A DNA stretch of 64,000 nucleotides from NCBI RefSeq assembly GCF_014529535.1, contig NW_023503339.1, positions 310,001-374,000 of the forward strand. Reading direction: 5' to 3'. Under the pieces are notes generated by a model that made no database searches, had not been told where the DNA came from, and was given only the letters and a program-made list of their open reading frames with translations. The stretch is from Bradysia coprophila. Taxonomy: Eukaryota; Arthropoda; Insecta; Diptera; Sciaridae. The position numbers and the translations under genes are program-made. Below are positions 1 to 10,519 of this stretch, piece after piece. Position 1 is the stretch's first letter. Each line of letters begins with the position of its first letter.

Positions 1-442
1 TTAAGCCATTTCACACTCCGTCTTGATAATATCGATAACCGAGTGTGAAACATACGAAACATGTTACCTGGTCATAACATTAAAATTGTTAATATTTTAT
101 GAACGTTTAAAAGCACTTATTCGTTTTGTTCTGTTTGTTTTTTCATTATAATCCAAGAATCCTACAAATAATATGTAAATGCACACAGCCGCTATCTCCT
201 CAGATCAACCACTTCGATGTTTGAGTGGTCCCCAATCACAATATGAGAAGCATCCTAAAAGAACAGAAATTGAGTGAGCGTTAGGATAACATATAAGGCA
301 AAACAAAGCTCATTTTCTGACTGAAAATTAAAATTCGTGAGTTAAAAGTCGTAGTTTTTCAATGTAAAGTCCACAAAAAGTAAATTCAATCTATTGAGCT
401 AAATATCGAGTCAAGAAGGAAAATCGATCATTCATTGGATTC

Positions 443-777
443 CAGGGCCTACTTTTTAGAAACTTTTAGAGAAAATCGAGAAATTCAAGAAACTTTGAGA
501 AATTCAAGAAACTTCGGGAAATTCAAGAAATTTCGAGAAATATTTCTTGAATTTCTCAAAGTTTCTTGAATTTCTCGAATTAGAGGAATTTCAAGAAATT
601 CAAGAAAATTCAAGAAATTCGAGAAACTTCGAGAAATTCAAGAAATTTCAAGAAACTAATTTCTCGAGTTTCTTGAAGTTTCTCGAATTTCTCGAATTCG
701 AGAAATTTTAAGAAATTCGAGAAAATTCGAGAAATTTAAAGAATTCCAGGAAATTAGTTTCTAAAAAGTAGGCCCTG
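443..777. mobile_element. hAT-type MITE with perfect 8-bp TSD
   Basis: Terminal inverted repeats read CAGGGCCTACTTTTTAGAAAC on the left, with its complement on the right. The element is flanked by identical 8-bp direct repeats TTGGATTC (435-442 and 778-785). An 8-bp TSD with CAGGG-type ends is the hAT signature. The 335-bp interior is a low-complexity run of alternating GAAATTC/AAGAAACTT units with no ORF, so this is a non-autonomous element. It sits in the presumed 3' region or last intron of the STAMBP-like gene. Confidence 0.85.
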
Positions 778-936
778 TTGGATTCGCACTGCTCAATCTG
801 TTGCACTAAAATTTCTCGAATTTCCCTATGAGTCGAATGCTTCGTGGGTAAGACGATTGCAATAAACCCAAAAGTTTACGATTTGAGTAAAGACTTAACT
901 AAACAGATGATCGAAAGCATTTCGTCAAATACTTAC

Positions 937-3001
937 CATAAATAAAGGTGGATCATTCGGATGAGGATGAAAACCCGATTGTCTGCAACGAGCTATGTAG
1001 TCGAGGCCATAATTTGGTGTTAAACAGAAGAAACCGGTTCTAGTGAGAAATTTGCTAATTAAAAATTTGTTGACAATAAGCCTATGATGAAGTAAACTTA
1101 CTCTTGGTACTTGGGAGCACACACTATAGCTACCGCTTCTGGCATCATAATTTGATACGAACAATGTGTGTGCAAATCAACTGATGATAGAAATGCCGTC
1201 TGAGATGGATGCGTCTGTAATTCAGAAAAATGAAAATTATTCGAAGTCATTGTCGTTCAATTGAAGCCTTACATGGATCCATCCCAACGTAATTAAATTC
1301 TGTTGATCTTGAATATCGAAAATGTCTTCTTCATTCATCGTCGTACAGCTGTCGGAGGTGCCATTCTGCTTCGGTACGATAACGTGAGTGATAAGAAGTT
1401 TGTTCTGCGCCTGGAGACGTATTTGAACAACAAGAACATCAATTTACAACGAAATACTGAAAAGGTCGGGATCATCATTAGCTCGATACATACCAATCGA
1501 CCGGCTAGAATTCCACACGTTTCGACATTACTGGCCGTATTTTTAGCTGCTAACAACAGAAATTTGTACATTGTATCTTTGGGTATTAACACAGATCGTA
1601 AATTCCCTTCGGCCAGCGATTCATTGGATGCCGGTTTCAGTGCCCGATCAACCGACGGTCTAATTGCATACAAAAAGTTGAAATTTGTGTTTTCCGTTTC
1701 GATTGCATATACTCACTTCACAGGCTTCGGTGTGTCTGGTAGTAACAATCCAGTCGGTAAATTTGTTTTATTGGTCGACGAAGGAAAATCATTTGGATAG
1801 ACCACTTGGTCCAGTAAGTCTGGCGGTGCGCTCGGTATGAATTCCGATTTCGTTGACATACCAGCAATATCAGTTGGTGCAGGTGTTACAATATCCGTTG
1901 GTTTCTAATTCAAATAGATTTTTACCGATTGACTGTCATTGGATGTTTCGCACACAAAAGTCACTGACCCTATTTTTTAAGGCTTCTTTAGCTTGTTCAG
2001 CTTCACGAACACGTTCGGCTTCCTTGTTAGCGAGGAACTGGGTGTACTCATGTTTGTACCGTTCCAGCAATTTCAGCTTTAGTTTCTCGGTTAAAGGTAG
2101 AATCTCTTTCAATTTCTCCTGGTTGGGCTTTTTGATGCTGCTTGGCACTAAAACATGCAATAATATTCGATTGTTGCATCAATTCAGACAACGTATGGCT
2201 TATGTAACGGACTATCAACGAAAGAGATGGAAAGAAGAAATTACTTTGTTGGATGGACTGAATCTGTGTTTGTTTAATAATCGATCGTTTTCCGAAATTC
2301 GAGTTTAGAGTTTAAGTGATAAAATGTTGCTACAACAGACTAGGCTTCACCAGAATTCGCTATTCCCTCGGTATCAGCCAATTTCTACGATTAAACCTCA
2401 CTGATCGATTACAGATAGAACAAGATTCTTCCTCAAAATCTCCAAACTATTAGCACCCACTGTTCGAGTGTGACAATAAAACGTCTCTTCCAATTGTAAA
2501 TTGAAACATTTTTTGGTATTACGACACCAAATGTGATTAATTCTCGAAACAGAAACCTCGGACACAACGTATTTAAGTCAGCAACAACATCACATAATTA
2601 TCCATAACAGAGCTGCGTGATGAACAGATCAATTTCGACCTTACCTGTCTTGTACTCCGGATGGCTCAGAATCTTATCCAAGAACAGAGTCATAAATTTA
2701 ATGTAGAGAATGTATGCATTCTCCAGATTGCCTTCGGTATGGTATACGGTTGCCATTCTCACTATTTCCATACCAGATCGATAGTATCTATACAACACAA
2801 CAGGCCAACACACAAACCAGAAATAGAAAAGAAAAATGTTAATTTCCTTGACCGACGAACACTGTGTGATTTTGCAGCTATTCACCTTCGAATTGGTACG
2901 TTTCCGTCAACGTCAAACATATTCCCATAGTTGGCTAAATGTTTTATCCTCTCCTGTGGATCAACAATGCCCATTCCAGTGAAATTCGCTATTTTAGACA
3001 T
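937..3001 (-). CDS. STAMBP/AMSH-like JAMM deubiquitinase (8 exons found, C-terminus missing)
   Basis: Metalloprotease of the AMSH family, which in known members cleaves K63-linked ubiquitin chains on endosomes. Exons on the minus strand: 3001-2886, 2787-2645, 2147-1969, 1904-1717, 1659-1494, 1410-1273, 1214-1102, 1039-937. All junctions are GT/AG and the phases join into 382 codons. Residues 1-145 match the N-terminal MIT-like/USP8-dimerisation region ([12 protein letters not shown]; coiled [19 protein letters not shown]). The JAMM set is complete: Glu in ETCGIL (about 255), [14 protein letters not shown] (about His310, His312, Asp323), then the AMSH-specific loop with Cys/His and [12 protein letters not shown]. 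Human STAMBP ends about 20 residues after that motif; the matching short last exon was not found and may lie beyond the left edge or in the first 900 bases. The start ATG at 3001 gives MSKIANFTG; an in-frame upstream extension exists but is not family-like. Confidence 0.9.
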
Positions 3002-3265
3002 TGTTTTATCGAAGTTTCGATGTGATTCATGCAAAACAACAACACTCTCTGGACAAGAAAAAAAAATACGCAAAATTCAACTGTCAATGTCAAAGTCTTT
3101 TTGAGTTTTGTTTTCATTCCATGGTGATATGAGACGCAGTTATGGAACCTTGGTAATAGTGGTTATAGTCCGGTATATCATGTGTGTGGTGTGAACTTTA
3201 GAGCCCGTACAGAAATTTTATTTTTTCGTCGCTCAGTGAACGCGCTGAGTTAATGAATAGTATTT

Positions 3266-3458
3266 TTCATGTGTCGGGCCGAAAATGAGGGAGTTTCGGG
3301 ATTTTTCTTTTCTCTAGTTTTCGACCCCTTACATGAAATTTTTTTTGAGTATCTGTTTTAGACGATTGATTTTAGGCACTTTCGCATGTAGCCCTCACTT
3401 CGTTTGGGCTACAACTCGCGAAATTGCCTAAAAACAATCGTCCAAAACAGATACACAA
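3266..3458. repeat. Composite foldback element, copy 1
   Basis: A hairpin with arms GTATCTGTTTTAGACGATTG and CAATCGTCCAAAACAGATAC is joined to a module running from TTCATGTGTCGGGCC to CCCCTTACATGAAA. A second, inverted copy of the whole arrangement lies at 12595-12759 inside a pseudoprotease intron. No coding potential. Confidence 0.75.
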
Positions 3459-3908
3459 AGTAAATTTGACAACTGTTGTTGCAATAAAAACAATAGTATT
3501 TTACATGCTACATGCGTCGAAAACCGTACTTTTCAAGCACTTCTTTCAACGCCCTCAGCATGTAAAATCCATTACATAACTCGGTATAAAAATGAAAAGT
3601 CTCGTTTTCGTGTGTTTATTGACCTCGGCTTCGCCTCGGATTAATTAATTGATTTTCACTATTTGAACACAATGCCATCTTTCAAAAATAATTATTATTC
3701 ATCAACACGAAAATCGAAAACCTTTTAACATCAAAAATGTCAAGTTTCACTGACAAGTTAATTCTTCACGGACAAAATCGGCCGTGGAGAATCTAACCTC
3801 ACAGTTACTTTGACAGTATTAACTGAGCGCAAAAGTTAACGTCAGTGAATGAAATACAATTCTTTTACGCGCCCTTATGATGTGTTCGTTAGTTTAGTCA
3901 TCTAGAGA

Positions 3909-4051
3909 CAGAGCCGTATTAACACGATGGGCTATAGGGGCTTAGCCCCCTGGCGCTGAATAAAACTGGCGCTGGAAATTTTAACGATAGATCTATATTT
4001 AGCGCTGGAAACGAAATAGCCCAGTGGCGCCCGAAGTCTTAACCGGCCCTG
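3909..4051. mobile_element. Short hAT-like MITE
   Basis: 143 bp with ends CAGAGCCGTATTAACACG and (complement) CAGGGCCGGTTAAGAC. The inner sequence repeats GGCGCTGGAA and has a GGGGCTTAGCCCC loop. Flanking 8-mers TCTAGAGA and CCTGTAGA agree at 5 of 8 positions, consistent with an old 8-bp TSD. Class is inferred from ends and TSD length. Confidence 0.55.
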
Positions 4052-4313
4052 CCTGTAGATGATTTCGTGTATACTTTTTGGCCACTCAGTAACCAACAAG
4101 AGTGATTGTGAGGTAAGTTCAGCTTTCAGTTGCCGAGATTATACTCAAATGATGTTTTGTATTAAAATGGCGTTACAATTTATGTCTCGACTAAGCAGAT
4201 AAGACAGATTGTAAATATTTTTTTAAAGTACAATATGAAGTAATGTTTTTTATCGCATACGCGGTGTGATTCCCCGAAAAAATTATTCACCTAGGATATA
4301 TAAACAAACATTA

Positions 4314-4508
4314 TAGGTTTGTTCCAAGGCCATATGAATTGTCAAATTTCATCCATATAACCATAACCTCAATAATATCTCTGTGTAAATCGCGTAGGCG
4401 ACGTTGCTCGATTTGTATGAAATATCACGTAAGCGACGTTGCTGTGGATGAAATTGTCGTTTTTCGGGTTGTCAAAGTTCGTGTTTACAGTTACTTGGAA
4501 CAAACCTA
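4314..4508. mobile_element. TA-flanked MITE, copy 1
   Basis: Inverted ends TAGGTTTGTTCCAA and TTGGAACAAACCTA bound 195 bp with no credible ORF. TA at both borders fits a Tc1/mariner-type target. An internal CGTAGGCGACGTTGCT unit recurs twice. A diverged relative is at 6018-6166. Confidence 0.7.
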
Positions 4509-4649
4509 TACTTTTGTAAATTGTCAAAGTGTCATTCGCATATCTTGTTGTCTTGTTTTCGCTTATGCGATAAAAAAGAATATGCACGTATGACAAGCTG
4601 TCTCGGCAAGCCTCGACCGCTTGTTCATACGTGCATTAGTACATTACTA

Positions 4650-4760
4650 TGCAAGGGAAGTAAAGTGATATCTCGTATCCAGATGAGTAAAAGTAACCGA
4701 GGGCTTTAGCCCGAGGTACATTTACTCATCGTGATACGAGATATCACTTTATTTTCCGTG
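4650..4760. repeat. Foldback hairpin
   Basis: Arms TAAAGTGATATCTCGTATC and GATACGAGATATCACTTTA, with a GAGGGCTTTAGCCCGAG apex, form a long stem. No ORF and no clear TSD. Confidence 0.7.
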
Positions 4761-4771
4761 TGTAGTACGAC

Positions 4772-4848
4772 GTTTTACTATGCGAGTGATGTAAAGGCTA
4801 TTGCCTATACATGTAATAGCCTTATTACATGCACCAGCATAGTAAAAT
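4772..4848. repeat. Foldback hairpin
   Basis: Arms TTTTACTATGC and GCATAGTAAAA with an inner AATAGCC/GGCTATT stem. Immediately follows the previous foldback, with which it shares an ACTATGC-type outer sequence, so the two may be related or nested. Confidence 0.6.
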
Positions 4849-4939
4849 ATGTATAACGTTTCACCATTTCACAATCCGTTTACATTTTTTGAACAACGAA
4901 AGAAATAAGTAAAAGCATTAGCGAATACTATACCTCGTT

Positions 4940-5478
4940 TAAAGAAGTTTCTGATGGGGGCGTTCCGAGTAACGCTGGATGCATTGCCTCTTTAAATTGC
5001 CAAACTCACCCTTTGTCGACAGAAATAGAGTGATCTGGATTCGCGTTGACCATTCTTCTGCCCAAATCACGTGAAAAATCGTTGGCTTCGTTTGACCAAC
5101 CACCAAAACAATCCACTGCGAAGGCCACAAACCAATACTGTCCACATACAGTGCTGTAGTCACGTCGTTTACTTAGCACGGCTTTTTCCACAGCTGAGCA
5201 AGCCACTTCGATGATCTCACAATATTCGACTTGCATAACGGATCGACACAAGTATACCAAGCCAGTTGACGTCCATGTGACCAAGGCACAATGGTCACTC
5301 CACCCACTCTAGATGAATCCTTGTCGTTCGCAATGTCCATTGGCTCCAGTAATAATGGAATTTCTGCAGTCGAAAGTGCGCGCTTAATCAAGTCATTCAA
5401 GGCACTGTGACGTGAATATTCCAGTGCTTTTACGGCATTTGAGACCGTGATACCCGAATTCGTCAGCAAGTTCGCCAC
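4940..5478 (-). pseudogene. Relic of a retroelement-linked invertebrate protein family
   Basis: Two overlapping minus frames (5478-5173 and 5284-5006) together resemble a protein module widespread in invertebrate genomes, which I recall from the C-terminal side of reverse-transcriptase-type ORFs. It runs as HxALNDLIxRAL, then LEPxGLxRxDGKRPDG, a WDxTCVDTL block, a KRRxYSxx...FVPxAxETxG block and GRRL. Here the reading frame shifts between the WYTCVDPL block and the SKRRDYSTV block. The RPDG motif is RVGG and the WD motif is degraded to WY. A third shift is needed to reach the end near 4950. A decayed fragment; a plus-strand relative is at 28283-28663. Family recall, not a search result. Confidence 0.55.
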
Positions 5479-5663
5479 AACGACTGCGATAGATTTTGAC
5501 TGTAAATATTGAAGATCTGTACGTAACGTCCACTATATTGAGATTTCCGATTAAAAACTCTTTTGAAGGCTACTATCACGATGGATCGCAGATATGATAA
5601 AAACTAGAACTAGAAGGGTCGAAATATAAGATACCTAGTCCGGACATTTATTTTTCCTTTTTT

Positions 5664-5860
5664 TACAGTTAGAGCCAGTGAAGTTTCAGCATGAATTTAT
5701 TTCAGCTGTTTTTCAGTAGCTGATCCACACATAGAATGAAAAGTGTTTATATTCACGCGCGTGGTAGTGGTAAAACCATGTAAAGGCGTATGTACCGCTT
5801 TGATTGTATGTGTGGATCAGCTGAAAAACATCTGAAGCAAATTCATGCTGTATTTCTAAT
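5664..5860. mobile_element. MITE family X, copy 1
   Basis: Left end ACAGTTAGAGCCAGTGAAGT and right end with GCTGAAAAACATCTGAAGCA flank a short spacer; both arms contain CTGATCCACACA or its complement TGTGTGGATCAG. A longer copy of the same family is at 25205-25505. Non-coding. Confidence 0.7.
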
Positions 5861-6017
5861 CTTGTTCCAAAGCCCTACTAACTTAATTTAATTTTAATTT
5901 GGTTTATTCATCAGAACAACAAGGTAGGTCCTTATACAAATGTTCATCGACTTTTCATAACAGTAGATTAACAGATTACAAAAAAAGAAGAATTACAAAT
6001 GACTAGCGTAATAAACA

Positions 6018-6166
6018 AATAGCGAATTGTCAAATTTCGTCCATAGAGACAAAACCTCATCAACATTTGTATGTAAAATCACGTAGGTTATGTTGCTGTG
6101 GATGAAATCGTTGCCGTTCGTGTTGTCAAAGTTTGGGTTTACAATTAGTTTGAACATACCTATTAA
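6018..6166. mobile_element. TA-type MITE, diverged copy 2
   Basis: Shares GAATTGTCAAATTTCGTCCAT and GTTGCTGTGGATGAAAT with the element at 4314-4508, in the same order and orientation. The left TIR is eroded. Confidence 0.6.
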
Positions 6167-6325
6167 AAGCAGAATTTGAGTTCACAGTTTAGAATAACGT
6201 TTTTGCTGTTACTCGAATGGTTTATGCGTTCAAACTGTCAGGATTTTCATGTCAATATGTTTGTTAATTGAATAAGAATGTGGCGCTATCTACACTTGGA
6301 TTGAAAATCTAAACCAAGACTTACG

Positions 6326-6702
6326 CCAAGGCAGCTCTCTAGCAATATCACACCGCTTGTTTACAACGTTTGGGGGCCTAAAATCACTCAGTGTGCCTTG
6401 TGGATTTCATTATATATTCTTTATGTGGGAATTATGGATTACTAATGAATCAACGCACCTCAAGCAAGAGTGCATCGAGTGACGGTTGCCAAATAGAGTA
6501 ATATTTTGTATGAAAAATGTTTACAGATTTTTTTACAGTGCCAAAATTTGTTCAGTACACTGTCTCGTTTCAGTACTCTATTTAGAGTACCACTCATGCT
6601 TGACGTGCGTTGCATGAATACATCTCAAGGCACACACTGGGTGATTTTAGGCCTCCAAACGTTGTAAACAATCAGTATGATATTGCTAGAGAGCTGCCTT
6701 GG
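6326..6702. mobile_element. TIR element of 377 bp
   Basis: Long inverted ends of about 75 bp begin CCAAGGCAGCTCTCTAGCAA and end with the complement. The interior (6483-6604) has an inverted relative at 57572-57690, around GTACTCTATTTAGAGTAC. No transposase ORF. No clean TSD found. Confidence 0.75.
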
Positions 6703-6806
6703 TTGCGCTTGATTTCATAAAAATTTGTAAAACGTGCATGGACTACACCCGCACAGAAAAAGAGCCAAAGTTTGTATAGATACGTTTATTAGAGTCGTTA
6801 TTCCAC

Positions 6807-7316
6807 TTATTCCAATTGTTTTTCCCAAGAACCAAGCTCTAGTGGAATCTTTGGTCTTCCGCATCCCTCGGGAAATGGAAAATTTTGACCAACATATTTG
6901 AAACCCAATTTCTCGTACCATGCAATCAGTTCTGTTCGTGTGGTTAGAACTTTCATACAAAGTTTCGTGCAGCCAGCCTGCCTCGCCAAATCTTCTGCCG
7001 CCGTCATCAACTTTTTTCCCAGTCCTTGTGATTGAATCGTTGGATGAACACACAAACTTCCAACAAAACATGTATTATCTTCCGCATTGACTAGGGTGTA
7101 CACGCAGCCAACGATTTTCCCATCTTCATTGTATGTCAGGTAGTTGCCACCGGGAAGAGTAATTTCCTCGAGAAGTAGCGCTTCCGTTGTACGATTACCA
7201 TCGACTAGATCCGAGTCGTGTGTCCAGCCCGCTCGTGCCGTATCACCGCGATAGCATGTTTCCATGATTTCAAGAAGTCGAGGGATATCTTTATCAGTAG
7301 CTTTTTCGAACGTCAT
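6807..7316 (-). CDS. Single-exon GNAT-family N-acetyltransferase, 169 aa
   Basis: Predicted acetyl-CoA-dependent N-acetyltransferase with unknown acceptor. The GNAT fold is recognisable in order: an N-terminal strand with DIPRLLEIMETCYRG; a WTHDSDLVDGNRT signature (about residues 31-43); the beta4/alpha3 acetyl-CoA loop VHPTIQSQGLGKKL (about 90-103, QxxGxG); and the C-terminal AWYEKLGFK (132-140). The RGDxxRAGWTxExxLxxGxRT signature is one I associate with bacterial GNATs. The ORF is complete and intronless, from ATG at 7316 to the stop at 6807; an AATAAA signal (minus, at 6790-6785) follows closely. Neighbours are transposon-rich DNA. It may be a normal insect gene, a retrocopy or an old transfer; only phylogeny can tell. 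Confidence 0.85.
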   Translation of the reverse strand: MTFEKATDKDIPRLLEIMETCYRGDTARAGWTHDSDLVDGNRTTEALLLEEITLPGGNYLTYNEDGKIVGCVYTLVNAEDNTCFVGSLCVHPTIQSQGLGKKLMTAAEDLARQAGCTKLCMKVLTTRTELIAWYEKLGFKYVGQNFPFPEGCGRPKIPLELGSWEKQLE

Positions 7317-7319
7317 TTC

Positions 7320-10300
7320 GTTTGGTGCTATTTTTAGTTGAATTGAATGGATTCCGAAATAGATATGACGAAAGTGCTCAATCGCGACGCCAATTTATAC
7401 ATTTTATTATTATCACATTCAACGAGAAAAGAGTAACTGATAAAAATGGTAGTTTTTGAATTGGCCGAACACGATCATACTAATGAAAATGATATGGATG
7501 CAGAGCAGAATGTGTGAATGTTTAGATTGCAGTTCTGAGGCAATTTTGTTGAATAATGTGCGAAACTTATCCAAAGATGTTTTTCCATGACATGGTACTA
7601 CAGAGTGTAGGCTCTCTCACCATACATACCATATCTCGCACTTATGCCAGTGCAACCGGAAAATCACCATATTTTTTACATAAATTGGCTAATATCATTA
7701 ACAGGACCTGGTGGTGTGTATACTCTAAATGTGCGTCTCTTCAAGGCCTACAAAGCTAGCTAAAAAAATTTTGTCCCAAAGTTGTTTTTCTCGGCTATTC
7801 GCAAGAAAACGATTTTGTGTCCCTTTTGGCAGACCCTTACTTCACTACCTCGAGCGTCAAGAATAAAATAAATAACACCAAACGTAGTACTACGTTTTAT
7901 TCACAACAGTTCAACGAATCGAATGAGCAATAACTCAATAATATTCGTGTCCCCTTGTCCCAAAGTTGTTCGAAGATTTCGCGGTATCACTCTTAAGAGA
8001 AACCTGTGATCCTTCAGCCTGATTGATTGATGTCGTGAGAGTTAAAATGACGAAACAGTGTCTCTGCTTCAAGCTTTATTTATAGGCTTATTTAATAATT
8101 AATAATTAGTAAACGGATTACAACAATAGTCTCTACTAAAAGAGTACTTCAGACGAAATTATGTTATAGCCGATTTTAGTAGTTCAATACGACATACTAC
8201 GTGATACTGGAAAGTGAATTCACTAATTGTTCTGATCTGATCCATCTCGCAATGAGAATGGACTTTTTTACCTGTCGTCTTAAGAAAGACGCAGAGGGGT
8301 TTAGAGGGTCTACGGATTATCTGTGTAAGAAAAGAAAAGAAATTTCGTCCCTTGATCCATCGTCAGTTTTTCACCATATTCAAGACTTCAACCGAGCTAA
8401 ACAGAACAATAAAAACCACGACAGAAGGGCCATAGTCTAAGTCCAAGTACAGTCAAATCCGCGTAAAAACGAAGAGCGAATTAAACAAAAACAAAAAAGT
8501 CGTCCGAGTCTCGTTTATCCTTAGAGTACCTAGAGACACCGTTTCGTTCCGCTAAATTCAAAAACTTCGGAGTTCATCTTTATAATTCCCGTGAAATGTA
8601 AAGTGAAGACAAACACATTGGGGAACTCATCAGGGACGACAATGTGTGGTAGTTTTTCAATTTATATGCGTTCTACGGTAAGGTGGATAACTGTCAATCA
8701 AAGGAAAACGCACGACTAGAAAAACACATGGTCAGTAAACTTAACAATAGTCACCAATCGTTTGCAAACCATTACTCAACATGAGTGTTGAATCTCGAAC
8801 GACTCATATGGCAGGTAAAATTAAACAAATCTCAAAGTAAGGCTCTTAGTACGACGTAACTAAAGCCAGTTGGAAAGTAGAAGAACTATTATTGTCGCAA
8901 ACAAAGCCACCGAAAACGAAATTGTCATTCATAAGTAGTTGAAGGCTTCAGAAATTGATTAACTAATCGAATTGATCGACCGATTGAATAAAATGGTGAA
9001 TAGTAGACATCTCATAGATGAGTAGGATTATATCAACTGCTTTTTCGTCAGTTTTAAGTATAATCAATTTTCAACGTGTCATAAGACGGGAAACGGCTTC
9101 AATGCGTACTATTTTCAGCTCTTATAATTAGCAACGTAAATCCTAGTCTTATTCATGCGCAATGCTTTGTTTTCATTTTGACTGAATTAAGTCTTTAGAT
9201 TAGGAAAGATTTGCAAAAATCTACATTCGTACTCTGTTGAAATAGAAAGGCATTTTGTTTGCTTGAAATTTCTCCATGTTATCAATTTAATTCTCTGAAA
9301 AATTATAAAACAATTTGAAGCGATTAATCAGAACGAATTTAGTTTGTACGTTTTAAGTAATCGTGGCGCCAAAATGGCTTTTACTTTGTATTACAACAGA
9401 ATAGGTTTCAAAATAGGTCTAGGTCTATAGGAAGAACGTATTTTTAGCGTGCCTGTGCATTTTTAATCTGTAGGGTCTACAATGTTGACTAAGGTATATT
9501 CGCATGAAAAAGTTTGTAATATGATTCCTAAAAAGGTGTTTCCGTCTTCGAAATATCGATTTATCATGCTCCGATTGAAATTTTCGGTTGAATCGTTTCC
9601 CTAGCAGACCATATTGCGGTTTGACATTCAACTGATTAATCCTCATTTTTTTCACCTTCCTAATTTCAAAAAGGTATGGGAGACAGTACACTGTTAGCGC
9701 GTACACTGTTAGGGGGAAAATTCAACACAGATGCGAGTGCGACATCCAACTTTACATGTATAAATTCACCTTGCCGTAAGAGATTAATTATCTTGTACGA
9801 AAAGAATTCCACTCAAAAATTAGATGCTGAAAGCGAACAATGTGTAGCACTGTGTAAGAAATTGACACATTATAAAAATTTGTTAGATGTTGTTATGTTT
9901 GAGGTGCATCAGGCTTAACACTTGAAAGGTTTTGTGTAACTTAATTTAGGTACAGCTCCTAACACAGTGACCTATTGTGTAAATTAATAATTTTAAGTAA
10001 AGCTTGGCCTTATAATTAAGTATTTGTCTTTTTCCTTTTATTGTCATATCATGCCAAATATGTCAACCTACCTTAGCTGAAAACGTCACACTCGTCCAAA
10101 CCAGTACGTTATCTAATATTTTAAATCAACATCGATTATACTACGTTTTCATTGCTATAATCACCCCCAATTGCCAATACCATCCATACCAACACAATAA
10201 GCCCAAACGGTGGCCAGGTAGCAAATTTTACACCTTTTTCTATATATTTTTGTATGAAATGCCTTTTCACATCCAGGGGGCGAATAGTCGCAACAATATT

Positions 10301-10510
10301 TTATATGGAAAATAAGAACTTGATTTCTTAAAAATTTTATTTATCAAAATTATCATTAACGCGATCAAACGAATTTATGAACGGCGTGAATTACAATTTA
10401 GTTAGTAAAAATGCCAAGCTGATCAACAACGAAGATCCAATCGTTGAGAGGATGCCAGCCGATCTGAGGGACGATATTTTAGAAAATTTGTCTTTCATTT
10501 TAATAAATGT
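7320..10510. other. Non-coding stretch
   Basis: Between the GNAT gene and the first pseudoprotease. Several short open frames (7556-7759, 8201-8440, 9676-9918 plus; 9425-9706 minus) lack recognisable domains or exon borders. I see no gene here. The sequence is AT-rich with scattered short inverted repeats. Confidence 0.5.
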
Positions 10511-10519
10511 AAATTTAAC

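Noticed and set aside
1-60. Possible last STAMBP exon on minus after an ACCAG acceptor
   Set aside because: The translation does not resemble the conserved AMSH C-terminus (VxxxDLR), so it was not added.
1303-1800. 165-codon plus-strand ORF
   Set aside because: Antisense shadow of three spliced STAMBP-like exons; no domain of its own.
2161-2308. Plus-strand frame with coding-like look ([18 protein letters not shown])
   Set aside because: Lies in a STAMBP-like intron, has no family match that I know and no exon borders.
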